A stretch of DNA of 64,000 bases from Plutella xylostella (taxonomy: Eukaryota; Arthropoda; Insecta; Lepidoptera; Plutellidae): contig NC_063995.1 in NCBI RefSeq assembly GCF_932276165.1, positions 5,952,001 through 6,016,000 of the forward strand. Direction: 5' to 3'. The position numbers were made by a program, and so were the translations under genes. The notes beneath the pieces were generated by a model, which saw only the letters and a list, made by a program, of their open reading frames with translations, ran no database searches and was not told the origin of the DNA. Shown here one piece after another: positions 26,495 through 35,665 of this stretch; the stretch's first letter is position 1, and each line of letters begins with the position of its first letter.

Positions 26495-27549
26495 ATATTT
26501 CACAAAAAATAAAAATATACCTGCTCTCTGTAGTGTTAGTGTTGTCTAAACTACATACTTGCACAAAAAATACAATATCTGTGTCTCACGAATGTATTCT
26601 ACATTTCTAACTTATTTTGAACTACGGTTTCGGTGTAGTGCTTTTTTACTCAATTATTCCAATCGTTATTTCCGTCGCATGTCTTTTATATATTTTTTAG
26701 TATGAGAGCGTGGAAATTAACAAGTTAATAAAGATCCTAGGCATTATAAGTAATTTTTGAATGCCTGTTAAAACCATGAGTTTATTATTCAGAATATTGA
26801 AATATTATACCGTTAATCAAATGTAACCTTCAATTTATTATAACTCAAATTTACTAAATTTTCCTTAGATTATTTTCTTATATTTCATAACTATATTTTA
26901 AAATCTGTTCCACAGTTTGAATTTAGAAGGCGGAAGCGACGTAATTCCAGAGGAAACGTGCCAATAGGAGGCGGCCGCCGCGCGCTGGCGCTACTCCCCT
27001 TTTTCATTTTATACCAACTGTACTCACCCCGCCACGAGTACGATTATAGAGATGGGATAAATAGTTGTCTATTTAATGTAATTTTACATAAAATAAAATG
27101 TAGCACACTAGCAGAATAGGTATTTACTATTACCTATTTATAAAACACTTATAAATACACCCAACAAACAGGGTACAAAAACTGCAAGCTAAGTAAGAAC
27201 CTACGCCACCGTAGCAAGATAGCAACTCACGGGTTTTAAATGGCACATCGCTCCACAAAAGCAAATGAATCTCATCAGCTTGACGCATCCTCGACAAGAC
27301 GAGCAAACAATCGATAACAGGAACGTGACCGCAGCACATCCCTAGCGCCTCCCAGAGCCCTCACGGCGTCCGTGCCTCCACATACAAACGGCTTAATTAT
27401 ACTGAACAACCAACTGCACAGTCCACTCATTTTCAACTCTACCAGTTTAGACTTAAACCTCAACTCTGCTTGGAGCTGAAAAGGTAATATGTTGTCGAAG
27501 TGTATTTTTCTGCTCATCCCGCAAACGGTGTCAGTTCGCGATATCAAAT
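26495..27549. other. intergenic; one GC-rich promoter-like patch
   Basis: At 26930-27010 a GC-rich patch contains a CCAAT-like motif and a GGCGGCCGCCGCG run. The minus strand shows TATAAAA near 27010. No exon can be attached to it, so promoter status is only a possibility. Confidence 0.25.
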
Positions 27550-27774
27550 ATGACTGAGCTGGATCCAGCGAAAGATGAAAAGCCGAAAACTGGCCGAATT
27601 TTCAGGAAGAGTATTATTTGTTCGGGTTTAGCTGTAGCCGATGTTATTCTTGATTTTATGGAAATTTATTTCTACTGCAGCAAACCTCATTTCTGGGATT
27701 TGCTGAAGAAAAAATACGATTATTCATTTTGGATATTGCGTTCAAAGAGCACTAAGGAACTAATAAACCGATGA
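27550..27774 (+). CDS. small hypothetical ORF, 74 codons
   Basis: The frame begins with a good-context ATG (CAAATATGAC) and ends with TGA. It encodes a lysine-rich N-terminus (MTELDPAKDEKPKTGRIFRK), then a hydrophobic middle (SGLAVADVILDF) and a basic C-terminus. I do not recognise a family. It has no introns and no clear promoter, so it may be a retroposed fragment or chance. Confidence 0.2.
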   Translation: MTELDPAKDEKPKTGRIFRKSIICSGLAVADVILDFMEIYFYCSKPHFWDLLKKKYDYSFWILRSKSTKELINR

Positions 27775-27909
27775 AAATTTAATGAGAATATTATGAGTTG
27801 TCTACAGATACGGACACAAACTATAGTGCCATGCCCACTGTAACACGGTCTTTTTCATTTGGGCCGAAAGCTAAAGCTAAACCGCCCCTAGTAGAGTTAT
27901 GTACCAATA

Positions 27910-27963
27910 GCCGGGGGTCGACGCGGCATCATGTATGCCGGGGGTCGACGCGGCATCATGTAT
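27910..27963 (+). repeat. tandem duplication, two 27-base units
   Basis: The unit starting GCCGGGGGTCGACGCGG and ending CATCATGTAT occurs twice back to back, identical, followed by a diverged GCCGTGAG. It is probably a local slippage duplication. Confidence 0.8.
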
Positions 27964-28046
27964 GCCGTGAGTTGGCCCGGAGCGGGAGACTGCTGACGAA
28001 CTGGATTTCGATCGGATTGTTAAACAACTTTGTGGATATTATTTGA

Positions 28047-29377
28047 TTTATGTGTGCCCGCGGCGTTGTTTGAGGATAATTTAACTTGCGTAACGTGGAT
28101 GTTGCAATTTCAGAGCGTTTTCAATTATTTTATTGTACGTACCATAGCTAAATTGGAAAGTAATGAGTAATGACTATATTTGGACTTAGTAAAATGCACA
28201 ACATAGGTACTTATTGATGTCTGTTTTTATTTTTGTACAAAACATTTAACACTATAGTCCCATAAAAATACGTGAAAGGGTTTAATTTGATACAAAGCCC
28301 GTCAATTTTTTTTTTTCCATGTGAAATCTTTAGCACTGAAGAACGGTAATTTCATATAGGTATAATTATAGGTCTTTACCTATTATTATTAAAACTATTG
28401 GCTCACCCCAATGCAAAATGTAGCTCACCTACAATAAGAATATGTTTGCACACCCACTCGTATAAGTTCCGTGCAAAGACCGGTAGAACAGAGAGTAATA
28501 GGGCAATCCGTCAGCGTCGTACTGAAGGTTATTGGTATTTACAGGGAGGCAAGCTAAGCCTCGTGCTACTTGACTAAGTTATTGCTACTATGTGCACTTA
28601 ATCTTCGTGAGAGGATAAAAGAAAAATGCAACGTCTTAGGAAATAAAACAACGTTGGGCATTTTATTTGCGAGGTCTCTGAATCGAATGTCTGTACATTC
28701 TGATCACTACTGGAAGACTTAAATCTGTGGGTCCCCATATAGGTTTGAAAGGGGTTCTATCCCTTATTAGAGTATTTCCCGTTTTGATAACACAAATATT
28801 CGAAATAATTGGTTTTTCTCGCTGATTAATAAACCTGCGATGACTTCTATGAATACGGGAGCTATTGTTACACTTTGTGGCAGAGGGCTGTGTGCAGTAG
28901 TGATCATGTTCACGAATGATACAAGTACAAATCGGAAAGATTAATTTCCCAGTAATATTTACTAGGTACCTATATCTCCTCATTTAAACTTTTTTGTGTT
29001 GTTTTGCTGTTCGCATTGTTAGGTAAAGTTAGATTTTAGTTCAGATTAAGTACTTACTCAGGTAGATTAGCATAAAAATTGCCTGTAATGTATCTTGTAA
29101 CAAGTACCTTTAGGCATAAATATCAGTACTGTATCCATGTATTTAGTTCATAAGAAACTCCTCTGTATACAGGTTAAAGATTTATTTTTTTCGCGAATTT
29201 TGATAGACAGATAATTTATTTATTTACATAACACATACATTTTGACATTGTGATTTTCGGGCTTAGATATAACATGCTGCACACGTAGGTTTCGGCTTAC
29301 TATACTCTTTTTGCAACACCCTGCATGTATGCTGTTGGTGTTTCTTAATAAAAAAATAAGTACAATGAGGTGGTTAC
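28047..29377. other. intergenic or intronic AT-rich DNA
   Basis: No gene or recognisable repeat is seen. The minus-strand open frame at 28663-28983 has no family features. Confidence 0.4.
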
Positions 29378-29458
29378 CTGGCACTATCTCCGACTCGTCA
29401 TGTCCAAGCGCGGCGCAGCGCAGACGGACAGCCCACTTCACATCCTCCTCCACACCAC
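29378..29458 (-). CDS. orphan internal exon, phase 1-1, 81 bases
   Basis: The minus strand shows an acceptor TTATTCGCAG (ending at 29459), 81 open bases with GC-rich third positions, and a donor CCAG|GTAACC. Taking one base from the previous exon, it reads GGVEEDVKWAVRLRCAALGH and continues DESEIVPG. Both ends are phase 1, so skipping it would keep the frame, as in a cassette exon. I do not recognise the protein, and no neighbouring exon of the same gene is certain. It may belong to a long-intron minus-strand gene, or be a relic. Confidence 0.45.
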
Positions 29459-29487
29459 CTGCGAATAACACATACATAGCTTGTAGA

Positions 29488-29800
29488 GACAACCGAATGG
29501 TGGAGTGGTAGTGACCGTGACTGCTATGTCGAAGCTCGCAGGTTCGATTTATTTATTAATTTATTTATTATTTTATTGCACAATATACAGAAGTAATTAC
29601 GTACAATCAGGTGGACTTAATGCTAGAAGTATTTTCTACCAGTCAACCTGCAAGAGGTACAACACGTAAAACACAGGTAAATTTTACACGATTTTAGAAA
29701 AAAAAAACAAATAAATACAACAAATAAATATTCGATTCCCGTAAGGGTGGATATTTGTTTTAAACGCAGTGGTAAAGAGATCCCAGGTTTAAAACCCAGA
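29488..29800 (+). repeat. tRNA-derived SINE split by another retroposon
   Basis: The head (GACAACCGAATGGTGGAGTGG) matches the SINE at 2839-3097 and runs into its B box at GCAGGTTCGATT. It is then interrupted and resumes at 29731 with TTCGATTCCCG and GGATATTTGTTTTAAACGC. The shared TTCGATT at both junctions (29543-29549 and 29731-29737) is a 7-base target duplication. Confidence 0.65.
29550..29730 (+). mobile_element. short retroposon inserted in the SINE B box
   Basis: The insert is 181 bases, with TTTATTGCACAATATACA near its start, AATCAGGTGGACTTAATGC and TCTACCAGTCAACC in the middle, and an A-rich end (AAAAAACAAATAAATAC). An A-rich tail plus a target duplication fits reverse-transcribed insertion. 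Relatives lie at 34905-35010 and, in part, at 42733-42800 and 54373-54430. Confidence 0.6.
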
Positions 29801-29930
29801 ATAGAATTACGTAAGTACAACTTTTTTGATATGCAAAATAATTAAACTTTAAAGGGTTATCCAACTAGAGAGGACAGCAAAAGAATTATACGCAGAAACT
29901 TTGCTTAGGCCCTACAGGTAAGTAATCCTT

Positions 29931-29964
29931 ATCCTTACTAATATTATAAATGCGAAAGTAACTG

Positions 29965-30003
<39 letters not shown>

Positions 30004-30155
30004 TACTCTTTCACGCCAAAACTACTGAACGGATTTGAATGAAACTTGGTATACATATGGTCTAGACCCTGGGAAAAAACATAGGCTACTTTTTATCCCG
30101 GAATTCCCACGGGAAAACTTTTTAAGGCGAAGCGAAGCGCGCTGGAACAGCTAGT
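29931..30155 (-). repeat. dispersed lepidopteran repeat with (TCTG)n, reverse copy
   Basis: This is the reverse complement of the repeat at 5278-5480, with a longer microsatellite of about ten TCTG units at 29960-30003. It ends in CAGCTAGTA. Confidence 0.75.
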
Positions 30156-30216
30156 ACGGAAATAATGCTAAAACATTGTAAATGCACTAACAAACCGGCA
30201 GCACTAATCCCTTTAC

Positions 30217-30798
30217 AAAAAACCGGCCAAGTGCGAGTCGGGCTCGCGCACAAAGGGTTCCGTAGCAGCAAATATAATATTACAGTTAAATCAACCTATC
30301 TCAAAAACTATAAGAGATACTTTGATCAAACCAAAAACCGTTGAAAGAGTTAATTAGCATGCATCACCTCTATTTTTTTTAGAATTTTATACCCCGTAGT
30401 TATAAAAATAGAGGGGGGGGGACATACTTTTTACGACTTTGAGAGCTGATATCTCAAAAACCGTTCACTTTAAGAAAAATGTTTTTTAGAAAACTTTATA
30501 TCATTTTAAAAGACCTTTCCATTGATACCTCACACGGGTATGTACATCGAAAAAAAAAATTTCATCCCTCAGTTACATGTATGGGGGGCCCCACCCCCAA
30601 TTCTTTTTTTTACTATTTAGTGTCATATTTTTGTAGCGGTTCATACAACACATATTCCCATCAAATTTCATCACTGTAGTACTTATAGTTTCCGAGTAAA
30701 TCGGCTGTGACAGACGGGCAGACGGACAGACGGACAGACGGACATGACGAAACTATAAGGGTTCCGTTTTTGCCATTTTGGCTACGGAACCCTAAAAA
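30217..30798 (+). mobile_element. about 580-base non-coding dispersed element, copy 1
   Basis: It begins AAAACCGGCCAAGTGCGAGTC and ends GGCTACGGAACCCTAAAAA. An internal GGGTTCCGTAG near the left is complementary to CTACGGAACCC at the right end, and a (GACG)-type run lies at about 30712-30745. A nearly identical copy is at 51857-52418. The repeat type is very common in Lepidoptera; I cannot fix its class. The open frame inside it is not thought to be a gene. Confidence 0.75.
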
Positions 30799-31434
30799 AC
30801 CGCTCGCTGCTTTACCCGAGCGCACACGGGCTAGCAACAGAGTAGGTAGTAAGTAAGTTACAGTGAGCTAGCGGGTAAAGTTGGAAACTACCTTTGTCGG
30901 GCGTTTAATCAGCTAAGTGTTGAGTTGGGGGCAGTCGCTGCCCTCAGTGCTGCGTCGTAGCTGAAGCTATGATATTGTAAGCTAGGGTACAGTTGTCAAG
31001 CCAGAGCTAACTTGTCGAGGAGATGAATGTGATAGTTGAAATTGCTAGTGGTGGTGGTGGTACACCGAAAACATCTAATAACTTTAAATCTAATTAAAAA
31101 ATACTGAATTTTTTTTCTTCGGTTAATGCAATACCAATTGTTTTAAATACCGAATTATAAATCTCACGTAATTTATAAGTAATTATTACGATTGTTAACT
31201 ATAAACAAACTAAATTCCAGATTGTAACTAACTTTATACTGATCATACTGGGAAATCAGAAGTGAATATTGAAAATAGAAAAAAGTTAATTAAAAGAGTG
31301 ATGAAACTCCCAGGGGTTAACATTCATAGCGTTTTATAATTTACGAGCATTGTGATCATAGCCTTACAGATTTAAGTTGGTATTGGTTTTCTTACCAAAT
31401 ATCATTGGGTACCCTTTCAGAAATTATACATTCG
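30799..31434. other. AT-rich spacer, no feature seen
   Basis: Nothing gene-like is present. The only local structure is a short GTGGTGGTGGTG run near 31049. Confidence 0.4.
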
Positions 31435-32200
31435 TTAGGCAGCGTTCCCACTACGCCGGACCGGCAGATCTGCCGAAAACCGGACACCGGACAGAGTGTT
31501 CACATTACATCGGATCCCGGAAGAAATTCAGACAGTCCTCACTTGAATTTGGACCTGCCACGCGCAGGTGACGAAACGTGAGTGGAACAATGGGGGACAG
31601 ATACCGGCACAAACTCGTTCACATTACTCCGGGCCCGGTCGTTCTACCGGCAATTCGTAGTGACAAAACGTTCGGTAGAAATGCCGGGCTCGGAAAAAAT
31701 GCCGGACCCGGGATAATGTGAATAGCTTCATATACAGCCACTAGCTCTTCCGGCAGATTTACCGGCGCGGCGTGTTTTGAAACTATACAAGGCCAGAACG
31801 CACCCATAGTGTACTAGCACTGTATAGTTTCAAGTGAAAAAAATAAATATTTTACTTGAAAATATACACGATTTGTGCGTACTAATCGCGTATACTTTCA
31901 AGTTGGGATTTACTGAATCGTACTTGAAAATATACATTGCTATTACGCATTTTGCTTGATTGGCGTACTTGTCGCATATAATTTATACCTACATGCTGAT
32001 TCTAATTTACTTAACTATTTCGGTAAATGTAAATGACTACAATTGACTTGTTCTGCCTGTCATACCTATAAAATGATAATAAATGAAGATGAACAAGCTC
32101 TAATTTGATTGATAAATTGATATTTATAGCAATCATACTTGCAAGTAAGCATACCTACTAATATCTTATTATTTAAATGAATTAAGAGTAATACCTACTA

Positions 32201-32394
32201 CACTCCTGAACGGATAAGACTAGCTTAATGACGCCGTCGACAATATTAAAGTGCATTTAACAGCGCATCAAAATATTATTATAACCAACTAAAATTGTAA
32301 ATTTTGATCAAATTTGAAATTTTATGGTTTAAAAAAATTAGGGTCATTTGGTGTTGACTTTTTGCTACTTGGACTTATTCATTGCTCGTGAGTG
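32201..32394. mobile_element. MITE, CACTCACGAG family, inside foldback A
   Basis: A diverged left end (CACTCCTGAACGG) and a clear right end (ATTGCTCGTGAGTG) are flanked by TA. The interior (CAATATTAAAGTGCATTTAAC, TTGGTGTTGACTT) matches the copy at 33791-34005 in foldback B. Confidence 0.65.
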
Positions 32395-32404
32395 TAGTAG
32401 GTAT

Positions 32405-32478
32405 GTAGGTAGGTAGGACACACACACACCAACACACACACACACACACACACACACACGCGCACAGACACCCACACA
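32405..32478 (+). repeat. (CA)n microsatellite with GTAG run
   Basis: A GTAGGTAGGTAG run is followed by a long CA dinucleotide tract with a few interruptions. It belongs to the extra DNA that makes foldback A longer than foldback B. Confidence 0.8.
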
Positions 32479-33278
32479 CTGGTTATAAAATTAATTTAAA
32501 TTATTATTTGATTTTGTGTTCTATTTTTGTTTATTTACCAGTAAGGCCCTAATCTGGAAGAGAATAACTGTCTTCTGAAATACAGATTTATATCTGGTTC
32601 GGAAAACAGTGCTCAATATACTTTGTACGTATGCTTTTGGTGAAATAAATAAATCTTTAAATCTTTTTTTTTTTAAATCTTTTTTTAAATAGACATATTT
32701 TTCATCAAGTTTTGAATTCACCGTAATTGTCTTTTATGAATTGTTCTACACCCTCTTATGAGATAATGTTTACTATTAACAACAGTTCTACAGTTTAATA
32801 TCAATTTACTTTTTAACTTACGGTGTACACAAAAAACACGTTACGAAATTAATGCCAAGTGCGGAATGATGATGCAATGTTTAGAAAGCAATAGCCTTAT
32901 TACTATTTCGCATGAAAGAAAGAGAGAGCAACAATTCAAAAGGGCTACCTGGTAACTAATCACGTATATTTTCAAGTGCTCGCATTGCCGCTTGGCGCTT
33001 GAAAATATACACGATTAGTACGCAGTGGTAACTGCTGCAGTATATTTTCAAGCCATAATTTTGGCCCAACTTACTTGAAAATATACGCGATTAGTGCGTA
33101 ATGGCCTTGTATACTTTCAAGTAAATCATGGCACCATTTTAATTTGAAAATATACGCGAGCAGTCCCAACTTCTGCGTTCTGGCCTTGTATAGTTTCAAA
33201 ACACGCACCGGCGCGGCAGATCTGCCGGTCCGGCGTAGTGGGAACGCTGCCTTAGACTATGCCGTAACTGTCAATAAC

Positions 33279-34453
33279 GCGTGTTTTGAAACTATACAAG
33301 GCCAGAACGCAGAGGGTGGGACTGCTCGCGTATATTTTCAAATTAAATAGGTGCCATGATTTACTTGAAAGTATACAAGGCCATTACGCACTAATCGCGT
33401 ATATTTTCAAGTAAGTTGGGCCAAAATTATGGCTTGAAAATATACTGCAGTAGTTACCACTGCGTACTAATCGTGTATATTTTCAAGTGCCAAGCGGCAA
33501 TGCGAGCACTTGAAACTATACGTGATTAGTTACCAGGTAGTTATTTTGAATTGTTGCTCTCTCTTTCTTTCATGCGATATTGTAATAAGTCTATTGCTTT
33601 CTAAACATTGCATTATTCCTCACTTGGCATAAAGAAAATTGATTTACATTAAATTGTAGAAACTGTTGTAAATAGTAAAAATTATCTCAGAAGAGGGTGT
33701 AGAACAATTCATAAAAGACAATTACGGTGAATTCAAAACTTGATGAAAAATATGTTTGTAATAGGTCTATCTATAAGGTAATACCTACTACACTCACGAG
33801 CAATGAATAAGTCCAAGTAGCAAAAAGTCAACACCAAATGACCCTAATTTATAAAAACATTTAATTTAGAATTTACGTTTTTCGTTGGTTATAACAATAT
33901 TTTCATGCGCTGTTAAATGTACTTTAATATTGCCGACGGCGTCATCAAGCTAGTCTTTTCCGTTCAGGAGCTATCGTCACTGGAACTTTTTCATTGATCG
34001 TGAGTGTAGTAGGTACCTATTACTCTTAATTCATATAAATAATAAGACATTAGTATAAGAATACTTGCGAGTATGAACTCGCAAGTATGATTGCTATAAA
34101 TATCATTTTATCAATCAAATTAGAGCTTGTTCATCTTTATTAACATTCTATAGGTATGACAGGCAGAACAAGTAAATTGTAGTCATGTATGTCCATTTAC
34201 CGAAATAGTTAAGTAAATCAGAATCAGCATGTAGGTATAAAATATATGCGACAAGTACGCCAATCAAGCAATGTGCGTAATAGCAATGTATATTTTCAAG
34301 AATGATTCAGTAAATCCCAACTTGAAAGTATACGCGATTAGTACGCACAAATCGTGTATATTTTCAAGTAAAATACTATTATTTTTCACTTGAAACTATA
34401 CAGTGCTAGTACACTATGGGTGCGTTCTGGCCTTGTATAGTTTCAAAACACGC
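33279..34453. mobile_element. foldback element B, 9-bp target duplication
   Basis: This has the same terminal repeats as element A (GCGTGTTTTGAAACTATAC), with its own duplication GTCAATAAC at 33270-33278 and 34454-34462. Its sequence matches element A in reverse orientation almost throughout, including the TTGAAAATATAC arrays at both ends and the nested MITE. It is 1175 bases against 1437 for A. No protein is encoded. Confidence 0.8.
33791..34005. mobile_element. MITE, CACTCACGAG family, inside foldback B
   Basis: CACTCACGAGCAATGAATAAG at the left and TTTCATTGATCGTGAGTG at the right are inverted repeats flanked by TA. It lies at the same place in B as 32201-32394 does in A, so it was in the common ancestor of the two foldback copies. 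Confidence 0.7.
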
Positions 34454-34462
34454 GTCAATAAC

Positions 34463-35428
34463 CTTAGTAGGAAGCACGCTACGAAAACCTATTGACTAAC
34501 ATAATATACCTGTATATAGATTTACACAAATGTACATACGAATACATAAATATCGCAGCTTTTTACATAACAGTGCCCTCATTGTAGTGAGTGAGCGGGA
34601 AGCGGAGTACCCACTCATCGATTGGAATAAGTATATAGGTATATAACGAAAGCTGTGCGAGTATATAGCGTCTGTGATTGGAATTAAGCTGACTAGCGTT
34701 CTGTTGTTACAAAAGAAATAATTTTACTGAAAGGTTTGCCATTTCATTAATTATCATTGAGTTTATTTTTAATATGATTACTTATGGTAATTTTAATAAA
34801 CGATTGCATGTTATTTTACATATTTATAATCGAAGTGCGAATAAGATTCAAAGTTTATAATAGCTAGATATAACGATTTACTTCCTAACAACATTCTTCA
34901 TATTTTATTTCTTTATTTATTTATACTTTTATTGGAAAATTTACAAAAGTAGATGTATAATCAGGTGGACTAAATGCTAAGAGCATTCTCTACCAGTCAA
35001 CCAGTCTATTTTACGTCCGAATGTTTTTATTTTTAAGCTTTAAACCTTAACAATGGATTCACAATACATTCATACACTAATATTTACAGCATACAGTTAT
35101 TTACAAGTGAAAGGGTTCGAAGGCTGTGGCGGGTACTTGGCGCTAAGTGCTTTCTCCCACTCGACTTTCGACGCCGCTACCGATACCACTTTGCTAAAGA
35201 TGACAAAAATGTTTAGATTTTTTTACCCGTGACTGCAAAAGAGGGGTGTTTACTGAACCACCTTCATACGTATAAAAATAGTTTCAAAACTTCAATAAAT
35301 ACCTCTTTATTTGTACTAAGTAAGTTGTACTAATGTACTACATACTAGTTAAGATTGACAATTTATTAGCTGAGTAAAGGATATTTAGTTTCATCCCCGT
35401 TAATATGAACACTATTCTACGTATAATA
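34463..35428. other. spacer with one retroposon relic
   Basis: A relative of the 29550-29730 retroposon lies at about 34905-35010 (TACTTTTATTGGAAAATTTAC and TCTACCAGTCAACC). Nothing else gene-like is seen. Confidence 0.45.
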
Positions 35429-35665
35429 CACTCACGGGCAATGAAAAAGTTCCACCAAGAAAAGCACCAAATTACTCCTAAACGGCAAAAGCTATCTTAA
35501 TGACGCCTTCTGCAAGATTGAAGTACATTTAATAGAGCCTCAGGACATTACCAACTAAATACGGTTATAAGTATTTTGTTCAAAGTTTTTATTAAATTAT
35601 TGAAAAAATAGGGGTCGTTTGGTGTCGGTATTTTGTGAGTGGAACTATTTCATTGCCCGTGAGTG
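35429..35665. mobile_element. MITE, CACTCACGAG family, copy
   Basis: The left end CACTCACGGGCAATGAAAAAG and the right end ATTTCATTGCCCGTGAGTG are inverted repeats flanked by TA. The interior carries the family block ATTGAAGTACATTTAATAGAG. Confidence 0.75.

Larger units (their letters stand above)
31770..33206. mobile_element. foldback element A, 9-bp target duplication
   Basis: The ends GCGTGTTTTGAAACTATAC and GTATAGTTTCAAAACACGC are inverted repeats that continue through AAGGCCAGAACGC. The 9-base duplication ACCGGCGCG flanks the element at 31761-31769 and 33207-33215. Both subterminal zones (31800-31960 and 32960-33180) hold many copies of TTGAAAATATAC in both orientations. No protein is encoded. 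A 9-bp duplication with internally repetitive ends resembles Drosophila FB and related Mutator-superfamily foldbacks; this class is inferred. Confidence 0.8.
31438..33251. mobile_element. Harbinger-like MITE, interrupted by a foldback element
   Basis: The 38-base terminal inverted repeats are exact complements: GGCAGCGTTCCCACTACG at 31438-31475 and its complement at 33214-33251. TTA lies on both sides (31435-31437 and 33252-33254). Without the nested insert at 31770-33206, and counting its 9-base target duplication once, the MITE would be about 370 bases. The interior is rich in CCGG motifs. The terminal and target patterns suggest PIF/Harbinger; no transposase is present. Confidence 0.8.

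Noticed and set aside
29960..30003. Regular TCTG repeats as a CRISPR-like array
   Set aside because: It is a simple tetranucleotide microsatellite without spacers, in a eukaryotic genome.
30479..30679. 66-codon frame repeated almost unchanged at 52099-52299
   Set aside because: The two frames lie inside two recent copies of a non-coding repeat. Their similarity reflects copying, not selection.
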